Shown: positions 26,651 to 35,302 of the stretch, in pieces
Position numbering within the stretch: position 1 is the first letter of the stretch
How the letters are laid out: every line of letters begins with the position of its first letter
NCBI GenBank assembly: GCA_029880855.1
Contig: JAOUNS010000004.1
Span: forward strand, 240,723-304,722
Direction: 5' to 3'
Length of the DNA: 64,000 nt
Origin: Gammaproteobacteria bacterium
GTDB lineage: Bacteria > Pseudomonadota > Gammaproteobacteria > UBA6429 > Thiohalophilaceae
The notes under the pieces: generated by a model
Seen by the model: the letters and a program-made list of their open reading frames with translations, nothing else
What the model was told of the DNA's origin: nothing
The model's database searches: none
Position numbers and translations under genes: made by a program

Positions 26651-28660
26651 CTACACTGTCCAGCCATACTGCTGAGCCCTTGCATAAGCCTGTCCGGGTA
26701 CATCGGTTGCCACGAAGTGCTGGTGCAGCACCTGCACCCCGATCAGATGGTTAATGACCGCATCCAGTTGCACCTGGGTCGCCGCCGGGGTATCCGCAGA
26801 CTCATGCAGTTCAAATAAGGCTTTCACTCCACTGCTGTCGAGCAGCCCGGCATTATCAATGGCTGAGTCAGACAGGTATTCATCGGCCAGCCCTTTCATG
26901 GCCGCCCATTTTTTTGGATCGGTATGGGCCGGAGGGGCCATAAAGGCGAACTTTTCCCGCTCATAGAGCACCTGTGGCAGCACCCCTTTCATCGCCTCCC
27001 GTAGTACGTATTTTTCGGTCCGCCCCTTGATACGCAGGGAGGGAGGCAGCCGGGCGGCATATTCCGCCAGATGGTGGTCGAGGAAGGGGGGGCGGGCCTC
27101 CATGGAGTTGGCCATGTCCACGCGGTCACCACCCCAGGTGAGGATCTGGCCTTCCAGCATGGTCTTGATCCAGACGTACTGGGCCTTGTCCAGCGGGTGG
27201 CGGCCGGCCAGCATCTCACCGTCCAGGGCATGGGCAATGGCCTCGCCCGGCGAGTAACCTTTCACCTCAGCCTGCAGATCCGCATGCATCAGCCCGTTGC
27301 TGTGGGCCGATGAGGCCAGCCAGGGCTGTAAACAGGAAGGAGTGAAACCCACCAGCGCATTCAGGGCAGGGTCATTGACCTCGTTTTCCGCCAGCATGGC
27401 CCCCGTGAAGAGCTTGTTGCCCTCGGCCAGGATGGATTCCCACTCGGTCCGCTCCGCTTTAGAGAGGGTATCCATGCCATGTAAAAACATATCGCGCCGA
27501 AATGCCGGGTAACCACCGAACAACTCATCGGAGCCTTCCCCAGTTACCACTACTTTGTAGCCCGCCTTTTTCACATGGCGGCTCATTAACAGTTTGGCCA
27601 CCCCGAGGGTGTTATAGATGGTCCGCTCGGTATGCCAAAGCGTCTCAACAAAGTTGTCGTAAAGATGCTCTGCCTTGAGCAACATGACATCCTGATCCGC
27701 ACCAACCGATTCCGCCATAGCTGTCGCAATCGGCGTTTCGTCGTAGTCACTGTCATCAAAACCGATGGTAAAGGCCTTGACCGGCGACTGCTGGCTGGCC
27801 GAGGCCATGCCCAGGGTTGAACAGGAATCGATCCCACCTGAGAGATAACAGGCCACCGGCACATCAGCTTCGAGTCGCAATTGTGTAGCCGTCAGCAGGT
27901 GTTCGCGCACGCCATCAATGTAGTCCTGCTCATCATGTTCCACCCGTTCACTCAACAACGGAAAATCCATATCCCAGTATTTCTGCTCGGTGATTTTAAA
28001 TTTACCGTGATGTCTTTCGATGCTGAGGGCATGCCCCGGTTTGATCTGTTGAATTCCGTCAAAGGCCGTGGTTCCCGGCACCATGGTTTGCATCAGCTGA
28101 TGATAAATCCCTTGCGCGTTGAACCGGCGCGGGACATCCGGGTGGGCAAACAGTACCTTGAGTTCCGAACCGAAAATAATCCGGCCATTGGCTTCCGTCC
28201 AGTAGAGCGGTTTGATACCAAAGCGATCCCTGACCAGCATGAGCCGATCTTTCTTCTTGTCATACAGGGCAAAGGCAAACTCACCGCGCAAAAACGGCAA
28301 CATATCTTCCAGCCCATAACGGGGATAGAGATGCAACACCATTTCCGAATCACTCTTGGTGCGAAAACGCGCCCCATGCAGGGTTAACTCGGCGCGGATG
28401 CGTTTGTAATCGTAAAACTCACCATTGTGCGCCAACAACAACTGTTCATCCGCCGAGAGAAACGGCTGACGACTGCGCTGTTCATTCAGATCAATGATCG
28501 ACAAACGGGCATGGCTGAAACCGACGCCCCGGTCATCCATCTTTTTATAACCAAACCCGTCCGGCCCGCGGTGATACTGAATCGCCGCCATGTTGACCAG
28601 TAATTGGGGATCCACCGGTTGCGATGGGTCACTGTGAAAAATACCTGCTATACCACACAT
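26651..28660 (-). CDS. asnB: asparagine synthase (glutamine-hydrolysing) family amidotransferase
   Basis: 669 residues. N-terminal class II glutaminase with nucleophile Cys2 (MCGIAGIF), Arg in HARLSIID, HNGEFYD (78-84) and KSDSE (102-106). The synthetase domain has the PP-motif YLSGGIDS (272-279) and GEGSDELFGGYPAF. Members of this family amidate carboxylates by ATP activation; some make asparagine, others amide bonds in small molecules (the NAGGN osmolyte amidotransferase is one). It lies 150 bases beyond the carbamoyltransferase-like gene in the same direction, separated by a dispersed repeat. Asparagine is the default substrate; the context suggests a different one. Confidence 0.85.
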   Translation of the reverse strand: MCGIAGIFHSDPSQPVDPQLLVNMAAIQYHRGPDGFGYKKMDDRGVGFSHARLSIIDLNEQRSRQPFLSADEQLLLAHNGEFYDYKRIRAELTLHGARFRTKSDSEMVLHLYPRYGLEDMLPFLRGEFAFALYDKKKDRLMLVRDRFGIKPLYWTEANGRIIFGSELKVLFAHPDVPRRFNAQGIYHQLMQTMVPGTTAFDGIQQIKPGHALSIERHHGKFKITEQKYWDMDFPLLSERVEHDEQDYIDGVREHLLTATQLRLEADVPVACYLSGGIDSCSTLGMASASQQSPVKAFTIGFDDSDYDETPIATAMAESVGADQDVMLLKAEHLYDNFVETLWHTERTIYNTLGVAKLLMSRHVKKAGYKVVVTGEGSDELFGGYPAFRRDMFLHGMDTLSKAERTEWESILAEGNKLFTGAMLAENEVNDPALNALVGFTPSCLQPWLASSAHSNGLMHADLQAEVKGYSPGEAIAHALDGEMLAGRHPLDKAQYVWIKTMLEGQILTWGGDRVDMANSMEARPPFLDHHLAEYAARLPPSLRIKGRTEKYVLREAMKGVLPQVLYEREKFAFMAPPAHTDPKKWAAMKGLADEYLSDSAIDNAGLLDSSGVKALFELHESADTPAATQVQLDAVINHLIGVQVLHQHFVATDVPGQAYARAQQYGWTV

Positions 28661-28696
28661 ATATTATTAACCTGTTTATATAAGTAGATGACAAAA

Positions 28697-28803
28697 TTAG
28701 CGAGCGATGTCGAGACAAGGCAAAAATGAACGAGGAAGCGGAGTTTACACGTTAGTAAATGAGCATTCCGAGATCATTTTTAACGCCGTATCGGCATCGC
28801 GCA
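28697..28803. repeat. dispersed ~110-bp intergenic repeat, copy 2
   Basis: AGCGAGCGATGTCGAGACAAGGC...GAAGCGGAGTTTACA...TAAATGAGCATTCCGAG...AACGCCGTATCGGCATCGC. It matches the 9128 copy in order and spacing of the blocks. It fills the gap between the carbamoyltransferase-like gene and asnB. Confidence 0.6.
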
Positions 28804-28812
28804 GCAATTTTG

Positions 28813-29886
28813 TTAAAACAACCACACATAACACGTCAGTAGCGCCATCCGCATAAACACCGCGCCACGGGCCTGATCGAAGTACCAGTTGTGTTCCGTC
28901 TTATCGAGGTCGGTGGACAGTTCTTCACCACGGGCCAGGGGATGCAGAATGATGGCTGATTTTTTGAGTTTCGAATTTTTATCCAGTTTGTATTCAACAC
29001 CGTGCTCTTCATAACCATCCCCTACCCAGGCAATGGCGTTGATATAAACGATATCCATCAAAGGCAGCTCTTTATCCAGATCACTGCTGACACGTATCTT
29101 CAGTCCGCGTTCTTCCAGTTCTTCCAATTGCCCTTTTGAAAATATCTTTGGCGCGTTACTGATGATCACCACTTCATCCCATGAATCAGGGAACAGCGAA
29201 AGAAACAACAACAGACTGCGCACGGTACGCATCCGATCCGGCACACCGATGATACCGACACGGACCTGTTCCGACGGTTGCAAATCGTATTCGATCAGAT
29301 CCTTGCGCCACTTGAAGATGGCATACATATCGGCCAGCGCCTGGGTTGGGTGTTCATCCACACCGTTGCCGGCATTGATAATGGGAATACGCAATGATTC
29401 CATCATCTCGTAAATGGCGTTTTCATTGCTGTCACGCAATACCACCAGATCACCATAGCCACTCAGCATCTCCGCCACATCCCGATAGGATTCCCCCTTG
29501 GCAATCCCGGTTGTTGCTGCATCGGTGATCGACATAATGTCACCACCAAGCCGATGCCAGGCACTTTCAAATGACAGACGCGTGCGGGTGCTGGGTTCAT
29601 AAAAGGCACTGATCAGGATCTTGCCGGTCAACGGGCGCTGGACCGGGATAGGATTTTTTTCATACTTGGCCGCCAGCCGGCACATCTGTACCACCATGTC
29701 ACGATTAAACTGTCGTGCAGAGACAATGGATTGATTGGCCAGGTCCAGCAAGGGACCGGGTTTTTCCTTGATATAGTCGAGTAATGCTTCCGCCCGATCA
29801 GTATGTGGATTCGGTACTTCAGGCACCAACGGCTGGGTCTGTAATTCGTTTTCGACAGCTTCGACATCGATAGATTTATCTACCAC
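28813..29886 (-). CDS. aspartate/ornithine carbamoyltransferase family enzyme, atypical
   Basis: 357 residues from GTG 29886. The carbamoyl-phosphate half is intact: FYEPSTRTRLSFESA (STRTR at 99-103), KGES (130-133), HPTQALADMY (179-). The amino-acid half differs from PyrB: where E. coli has YMTRVQ (Arg229, Gln231 bind aspartate), this protein has YINAIAW (281-287), so both side chains are Ala; HPLPR is HPLARGEEL (315-323). There is an N-terminal extension of about 45 residues. A carbamoyltransfer onto an amino donor other than aspartate is therefore likely. The start overlaps the preceding 40-residue gene by 7 bases, indicating coupled translation within the operon 33930 to 28813. No pyrI is present. 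Confidence 0.8.
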   Translation of the reverse strand: MVDKSIDVEAVENELQTQPLVPEVPNPHTDRAEALLDYIKEKPGPLLDLANQSIVSARQFNRDMVVQMCRLAAKYEKNPIPVQRPLTGKILISAFYEPSTRTRLSFESAWHRLGGDIMSITDAATTGIAKGESYRDVAEMLSGYGDLVVLRDSNENAIYEMMESLRIPIINAGNGVDEHPTQALADMYAIFKWRKDLIEYDLQPSEQVRVGIIGVPDRMRTVRSLLLFLSLFPDSWDEVVIISNAPKIFSKGQLEELEERGLKIRVSSDLDKELPLMDIVYINAIAWVGDGYEEHGVEYKLDKNSKLKKSAIILHPLARGEELSTDLDKTEHNWYFDQARGAVFMRMALLTCYVWLF

Positions 29887-30002
29887 AGTTTTTTACCCTT
29901 CCAGTCTCGAATTAATAACAGAATCAACACCACCGGTGACAATGCCGTGACAAAGACAGCAATACTCACCAGATAACGCAGAAAAGTTTCGGACACGGTC
30001 AT
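29880..30002 (-). CDS. 40-aa membrane protein, symporter small accessory type
   Basis: Reads MTVSETFLRYLVSIAVFVTA... to ...RDWKGKKLW: one membrane helix (about 8-32) and a basic cytoplasmic end. The ATG overlaps the symporter stop (ATGA) and its own stop lies inside the start of the carbamoyltransferase-like gene, so the three are translationally coupled. Small single-pass proteins encoded beside SSS-family symporters are known as small accessory proteins; that identity is inferred from position and shape. Confidence 0.65.
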   Translation of the reverse strand: MTVSETFLRYLVSIAVFVTALSPVVLILLLIRDWKGKKLW

Positions 30003-31432
30003 GTTTGCCTCCGTCCATTTAATGTTTGCCAGTCAAAGCCGGCGGGCTTGAACACCATACCGGCCAATACGATCACCATGGAGACCAGTGCACCGACCAG
30101 TGCCGCCACATAGAAGCCGATGGCAAAGTAGCTGTATAAACCGAGCGCAGTCCCCAACAACATGGCCAGCGATGCGGCGGTGGCATTGGCCTTTTCCGAA
30201 TAGAGACCGGCGACGATCGGCCATATGGCACTGGCCACAAACGGACCCATGAAGTACAGCAAGCCGGCCAGAGTAGTAAGGCGTGGCAGGCAGAGCAGCC
30301 AGGTCAACACACCAAGGCCAACAATGACAAATTTGGCTGTCTTGCGCAGTTCCGCCTCATCAGCCTGTTTGTTGAGATGACCGTGATAGATATCCTGCGT
30401 GATGAAATCACCGGTGGCGGCCAATAATGAATCAAGGCTCGATGCCAGCGCCGAGAATACGATGACAAACACCAGGACAGCGCCACCGACGCCCAACAGC
30501 TTTGCCGCCACCATGGGGCCGACCATATCGGCCGCCGGCACATTCAAACCCAGCGCCGGTGTGGTCAAGGCAACAAAGCCGGCGACGATGGGTATCGGCA
30601 CCCACATCAGTCCGGCAAGCAGATAAGCGGGGAAACCGACACCTTCACGAAAGGCAAAGGCCCGTGACCACCACACGTTGGAGTGAAATATCTCGCCAAT
30701 ACCGAATAACAGGTTATTAAACAAAAACATGATCGCCGCCGGCATCAGCAGGTTAAGCAGTTCGGGACGTTCACGCAGTACGGCACTGTGCATATCCGCA
30801 AAACCCACCTTGTCGATGGCCAGCCATGCCAGTATGACTACACCAACCAGGATCAGGATCGTTTGTATGAAATCGGTTCCAATCACGGCCCGCAACCCGC
30901 CCAGCAGGGTATAGATCACACAGATGGTCAATATCACCGTCATGCCCAGCTGATACGGGATACCGGTTAATGCATGGATCAATACACCGCCGGCCATGCC
31001 GAGGCTGATCAACCAGCCAAAGGCATAACACAACGAGATCACCAGGAAGATACGCCAGGTGGTCTTGCCATATCGCAGGCGCATAAAGTCTCCGCTGGTA
31101 TAACCGTGCGGCAATAATGTGCGTATCCGTCTCGCCATCGGGGCAAACAACATCAAACCGATGGAACCGAGTGAATAACCGATCATGCCCCAGATCCCCA
31201 ACTGTAATGCCAGTTGCGGTGCAGCCATGGTGGTATTACTCGTTACCCAGGTGGCCATGGCCGTTGCCACACCCAGCGCCATACCCACGTTACGCCCTGC
31301 CAGCATAAACTCATCCAGCTGTTTGGCTTTTCTTCCCCAGAACCAGCCGAGAAAGATCCATACCACACTGAACAGGGCCAGGATAAGCCAACCGATCTCA
31401 GCGCTCAGCACAGCACTGTTAACGGGATTCAC
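29999..31432 (-). CDS. sodium:solute symporter (SSS family)
   Basis: About 477 residues with 12-13 membrane helices. GTG 31432 is preferred, with a GAGG site 9 bases upstream; a longer frame to 31489 lies inside the preceding gene. The motif RNVGMALGVATAMATWVTSNT and the glycine-rich helices are those of the Na+-coupled SSS (PutP/PanF-like) transporters. It probably imports the substrate or product handled by the neighbouring hydrolases. The 5' end overlaps the isochorismatase-family gene by 14 bases, the 3' end the 40-residue gene by 4. Confidence 0.85.
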   Translation of the reverse strand: MNPVNSAVLSAEIGWLILALFSVVWIFLGWFWGRKAKQLDEFMLAGRNVGMALGVATAMATWVTSNTTMAAPQLALQLGIWGMIGYSLGSIGLMLFAPMARRIRTLLPHGYTSGDFMRLRYGKTTWRIFLVISLCYAFGWLISLGMAGGVLIHALTGIPYQLGMTVILTICVIYTLLGGLRAVIGTDFIQTILILVGVVILAWLAIDKVGFADMHSAVLRERPELLNLLMPAAIMFLFNNLLFGIGEIFHSNVWWSRAFAFREGVGFPAYLLAGLMWVPIPIVAGFVALTTPALGLNVPAADMVGPMVAAKLLGVGGAVLVFVIVFSALASSLDSLLAATGDFITQDIYHGHLNKQADEAELRKTAKFVIVGLGVLTWLLCLPRLTTLAGLLYFMGPFVASAIWPIVAGLYSEKANATAASLAMLLGTALGLYSYFAIGFYVAALVGALVSMVIVLAGMVFKPAGFDWQTLNGRRQT

Positions 31433-32186
31433 GGCGACACACCTCTTTGATCTCTGCGATGGCTTCCTCGGTCTGCATGACACGGGCATAACGATCCTGA
31501 ATGGTGCGTATGGTCGCGTTATGCAGTTCCGGCGTCACCGTGGCGCAAGCGTCATTGATCAGAGTGGTGTAAAAACCCAGATCACAGGCATCACGCACGG
31601 TGGTGGAGACACACTCATTGGTATAGACACCAACCACAAACAGGCCGGTTATACCCATGTTACGCAACAGGTATTCAAGATTGGTGGCATTGAAAACACC
31701 ACTGGCGGTTTTATTGATGATCAGTTCATCGCCCTTGGGCGCCACCGCTTCGATAAACTCCGCCTCTTTTGAACCGGGTGGTGCATGCAAGCCCAACCGC
31801 TTGTGACCCGGACTGCGTTCACGACCATCCCGGGTCATGGACATGATACGGGTGTGAATCACCTCCAGACCGCATTCGCGAAAGGCATTCTGCAACCGTG
31901 ACACATTGGGCAACACAATATGATCCAGGCGTTTGAAATAATATTCCTGGGCTTCGACAGGCACGCCTGACTTTTCCACATCGGCAAACACACCATAGCC
32001 GGGCGCGGCATCCAGATATTGCAGATCGATCACCAGCAGGGCGGTATGGTGTTGTTCAATAGAACGCTGAACTTCCGGAATCTCAACGATCGATTCGCGA
32101 TAAGTCTCTTCGAGTGGATCCACATTCAAATACTTCGGGTCCAGCCCCTTCATGCTGGTTTTACGCAAATCGTTATCGTTACTCAT
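31419..32186 (-). CDS. isochorismatase-family cysteine hydrolase (amidase)
   Basis: 255 residues. Catalytic triad visible: Asp in LLVIDLQYLDA (about 53), Lys in LIINKTASGVF (about 150) and Cys in GVYTNECVSTTVRDA (about 187). The family includes ureidoacrylate and N-carbamoylsarcosine amidohydrolases, so hydrolysis of an amide or ureido bond is expected. It overlaps the M20 hydrolase gene by 4 bases (ATGA). Together they look like a two-step breakdown of a carbamoylated amide. Confidence 0.82.
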   Translation of the reverse strand: MSNDNDLRKTSMKGLDPKYLNVDPLEETYRESIVEIPEVQRSIEQHHTALLVIDLQYLDAAPGYGVFADVEKSGVPVEAQEYYFKRLDHIVLPNVSRLQNAFRECGLEVIHTRIMSMTRDGRERSPGHKRLGLHAPPGSKEAEFIEAVAPKGDELIINKTASGVFNATNLEYLLRNMGITGLFVVGVYTNECVSTTVRDACDLGFYTTLINDACATVTPELHNATIRTIQDRYARVMQTEEAIAEIKEVCRRESR

Positions 32187-33430
32187 GCGGCCTCGCTTGC
32201 CAGTTTATGCAGGGTGTTTAACAGTACATTGGCGCCTTTTTCGATCTCTTCCCAGGGCGTCCACTCGGCCGGAGAGTGGCTGCGACCGGCCATACTGGGT
32301 ACAAAAATCATGGCTGTCCGGGTGATGCCGGCCATCATCATGCAGTCATGCGCTGCACCACTGTGCATTTGCATGGTGTGATAACCAAACTGCCGGCTGA
32401 TCGCGGTAATAGCTTCGACTATCCCCGGATCGCATTTCGCGGCTTCCAGTCGACTGACTTCTTCATACTCAAACATCAGCTTGTGACGTCTGGCAATCGC
32501 CGACATGGCCTTGCGAAAGGCCTGTGCCATCTCGTCCAGCACCGGCATATCCGTATCACGCATATCGAGAGAGAACTCGACACGCCCCGGAATAACATTG
32601 GCCGCTCCGGGAAAGCAATTGACATAACCGATGGTCGCGGTACTTCGCGGGCTGCCGTTTTCATCGAGAATGCGCGGCAGTGCGGCAGATATTTCCGCAA
32701 AACCCTGCAAGGGATCCTTGCGCATCTGCATCGGCGTGGTGCCGGCATGATTGGCCTCGCCGGACAGACGAATGTTCCAGCGTAATAAACCGGCAATGGC
32801 ATCCACTGCGCCGATACACATATTGTGCTGTTCCAGCACCGGTCCCTGTTCGATGTGCAGTTCAACAAAGGCCTGAATACTCTCCGGCTTGCGGCGGGCA
32901 CGCAGGATATTCATGGGCGTCATGCCACGCCTCTGCATGACCTCTGTCAGTGTTTGTCCATCCAGATCCCTGGCCTGGTGGATTATTTCCGGGGTAATCC
33001 GGCCACTCACCGCCTGTGAACCCAACATGCCGCCAAAGCGCCCCTCCTCATCGGTAAACGCAACACTCTCCAGCGCAAAGCTATACTCCTTGCCCTGTTC
33101 CTTGAGACAACGCAGACACTCAAGACCGGCCATCACCCCGAGTGCACCATCAAGGTGGCCCGCCCCCGGCACCGTATCCAGATGCGAGCCGGTCATAACG
33201 CTGGGGCGTGTAGCATCGAATGCCAACCGCGCATGTATATTGGCCGCTTCATCCTCATGACAATCCAGCCCGGCCGCTTCAATGCGTGACTTCAACCATG
33301 CGCGTGCCTGCATATCATTGTCAGTGAAAGCCATGCGATAAATGCCGAGGTCATCATCACTGCGACCAATGGCGGCAAGAGTTTCAATGTCATCTTGCAG
33401 ACGCGGGAAATTTACTTTCAACAAGTCCAT
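32183..33430 (-). CDS. M20-family N-carbamoyl-L-amino-acid hydrolase / allantoate amidohydrolase
   Basis: 415 residues from ATG 33430 (a TTG two codons earlier is less likely). Metal ligands and family motifs: GSHLDTVPGAGHLDGALGV, FTDEEGRFGGMLGS, VELHIEQGPVLE, ANHAGTTPMQMRKDP, HSGAAHDCM. These are typical of the hydantoinase/carbamoylase branch (HyuC, AllC, PydC). Cleaves an N-carbamoyl amino acid to amino acid, CO2 and ammonia. The exact substrate is open; operon context points to a carbamoyl amino acid. Confidence 0.85.
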   Translation of the reverse strand: MDLLKVNFPRLQDDIETLAAIGRSDDDLGIYRMAFTDNDMQARAWLKSRIEAAGLDCHEDEAANIHARLAFDATRPSVMTGSHLDTVPGAGHLDGALGVMAGLECLRCLKEQGKEYSFALESVAFTDEEGRFGGMLGSQAVSGRITPEIIHQARDLDGQTLTEVMQRRGMTPMNILRARRKPESIQAFVELHIEQGPVLEQHNMCIGAVDAIAGLLRWNIRLSGEANHAGTTPMQMRKDPLQGFAEISAALPRILDENGSPRSTATIGYVNCFPGAANVIPGRVEFSLDMRDTDMPVLDEMAQAFRKAMSAIARRHKLMFEYEEVSRLEAAKCDPGIVEAITAISRQFGYHTMQMHSGAAHDCMMMAGITRTAMIFVPSMAGRSHSPAEWTPWEEIEKGANVLLNTLHKLASEAA

Positions 33431-33432
33431 TC

Positions 33433-33930
33433 TCAATCAGCCCTGATTTTGCGCGAGGCCGTGAGAATGAAAAGCAGGATAAACAGAAAGACCACGGCCC
33501 CGGCACTGAAAAACCACCAGGCCCGGTGCATGGCATGATGTTTGACTTCAACCAGAATCGGCTGACTCCAGCCGCCGGGAGCGGCATCAGCGTAGGTTGA
33601 GCGTACGCGATAGAAGTAGTTGCCATCAGCCTTGCCGCTGATGACACTCGCGTGATCCGGCCCGCGGTAAATAATTTTGAATTGGTGAAATTGCCGGTGT
33701 GAAGCTTCCTGTAACTCGAAGCGGATATTTTTGTTTAAGGCCCCGGCGAGCCCCGGTTGCCAGGACAACCGATAATAACCTGCCGTGGCAAGCGTTGTAT
33801 CTGTCGTCAGCACCGGTATTTCTGTATCGGCAGACAAATTAACAGGTGTGATTAGCAACAGTAAAATTGCACTACTCACCATTCTGCAGCATTCGCCCAA
33901 CCATCCCCGGCTGTGCGTGTGAAATACCAT
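33433..33930 (-). CDS. fibronectin III-like protein with C-terminal membrane anchor
   Basis: 165 residues. Signal-like hydrophobic segment 16-34, then one beta-sandwich domain with FnIII character (GYYRLSWQPG, NYFYRVRSTYADAAPGGWS; about 45-125) and a membrane helix 137-157 with a basic tail. The domain would face the periplasm. It is the first gene of the operon and almost touches the M20 gene. Its role is unknown; it could assist the symporter or sense the solute. Confidence 0.65.
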   Translation of the reverse strand: MVFHTHSRGWLGECCRMVSSAILLLLITPVNLSADTEIPVLTTDTTLATAGYYRLSWQPGLAGALNKNIRFELQEASHRQFHQFKIIYRGPDHASVISGKADGNYFYRVRSTYADAAPGGWSQPILVEVKHHAMHRAWWFFSAGAVVFLFILLFILTASRKIRAD

Positions 33931-33995
33931 TAATGAGATTTTTTCGCGTCTTTAATTACCTTAACATCTCAACTCGGTGCTTTCAAACAAACAGC

Positions 33996-34025
33996 CAAAA
34001 AAAAGCCTTTTTCTCGTGAAAAAGG
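33996..34025 (-). terminator. terminator of the PstS-like gene
   Basis: On the minus strand GCCTTTTTCACGAGAAAAAGGC followed by TTTTTTTT: 8-bp stem and long U tract. Confidence 0.8.
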
Positions 34026-34144
34026 CCTTTATCGATACAATGTCCCAAAACGGTGCAGGGCTATTCAATCATTTAACCACTATGAAAGCAGCGTATGTAC
34101 AAAATAAAACATATTCAACAAAACGCTCTGCTGCAGCGCAGCGT

Positions 34145-35038
34145 CTAGTTATACAAACCGCGTTTTGCCGCTCTTTCGTATTGTTCCACCTGTTTCATCA
34201 CCAGTGACATGGCATCGGCATAGGGCACGGTGCCCATCTTGCGGATGATTTCACGACCTTCATCACTCAATACAAAAGTGATAAATTCCTTGACCCGTGG
34301 GTCACTGATCTGGCGTTTTTGTGCCACCAGATAGAGCGGTCGATACAACATATAATGACCGCTTTTGATGTTGTCATAGGTCGGTGCATGACCTTCCAGT
34401 TGCAGGATTTTGACCTTGCGCCGCTTGGCGCTGCTGACGCCGGTGACAGCGATGCCGTTGCGGTTTTCCTCCACCCCTTTTTCCAGCGGGCCGGTGGATT
34501 TCTCCACATACTTGCCATGAAACTCCTGCTCGAAATTGGCAAACACCAGTTCGCGCAGGGTTCGTCCGACACCGGAAAGCTTGCCTTGCCGAATATACAA
34601 CTCCAGCGGGCGATCCGGCCCGCCCAGCTCTTTCCAGTTTTTAATTTTACCCAGATAAATCCCCTTGAGTTGATCAAAGGTGATACTGTCCACCGGGTTG
34701 GAGCTGTGTACGATCACCACCAGCGCATCCCAGGCCACCGGAATTTGGTAGGCGCCGCGCTCCTCTTCGATAGTGTCTATCGCCGTCCGACACGCACCAC
34801 CGATATTGATTTCGCCTTTCACCGCATCACGGATACCCCGTGTGGCGCCCCCGCCCTGCAAGTTGATTTTGATACCGGACTTTTTTTCGTAGGCCTTGGC
34901 CAGCTCGGTCATAAAGGCGTGTTTGGTAATGCCGCAGCCGGCCCAAACCAGTTCATTATTTTTTCCGATTGATGCTGCATGGACAGGACTTGCGATTAAA
35001 AACGCGGGAAATAGCAATGAATACAGAAACCGGCTCAT
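34145..35038 (-). CDS. PstS-like phosphate-binding periplasmic protein
   Basis: About 297 residues from ATG 35038, preceded by GGAGGAGG. Signal peptide 1-22 (cleavage near VHA-A). PBP-like fold with LQGGGATRGIRDAVKGEINIGGACR, VVIVHSSNPVDSITFDQLKGIYLGKIKNW and GVEENRNGIAVTGVSS: the pattern of the PstS_2 (DING-like, high-affinity phosphate-binding) group. No pstCAB follows, so it is an orphan receptor, perhaps serving a distant transporter or acting in sensing. Confidence 0.78.
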   Translation of the reverse strand: MSRFLYSLLFPAFLIASPVHAASIGKNNELVWAGCGITKHAFMTELAKAYEKKSGIKINLQGGGATRGIRDAVKGEINIGGACRTAIDTIEEERGAYQIPVAWDALVVIVHSSNPVDSITFDQLKGIYLGKIKNWKELGGPDRPLELYIRQGKLSGVGRTLRELVFANFEQEFHGKYVEKSTGPLEKGVEENRNGIAVTGVSSAKRRKVKILQLEGHAPTYDNIKSGHYMLYRPLYLVAQKRQISDPRVKEFITFVLSDEGREIIRKMGTVPYADAMSLVMKQVEQYERAAKRGLYN

Positions 35039-35260
35039 ATGACCTCCTCCGTATGAATCTGTGCGCACCAATTATACTAAGTCTAAGACAAATTGGGAGA
35101 TGATCATTTCACATTCCAAAAAAGATCCTGTTTTCCCAATTAGTCGACAAGATTACATGGTTATTACCATGAAACAATGACGTTGTGATTTACCGGTAAG
35201 CCGGGTTTTGTGGATGTCTGATGAACCAGACAGAGAAGCGATAAAAGCAGGTGTAGAGGG

Positions 35261-35293
35261 TAACCGCGTGAACCGTCAGGTCCACGCGGTTAT
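35261..35293. terminator. hairpin after 52-aa gene
   Basis: TAACCGCGTG / CACGCGGTTA 10-bp stem with a 13-base loop, 10 bases past the stop of the small gene. No strong U tract. Confidence 0.45.
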
Positions 35294-35302
35294 AAGAAAA
35301 CC

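Noticed and set aside
34145..35038. PstS-like gene as part of a phosphate transporter operon
   Set aside because: No pstC, pstA, pstB or phoU on either side; terminator follows directly.
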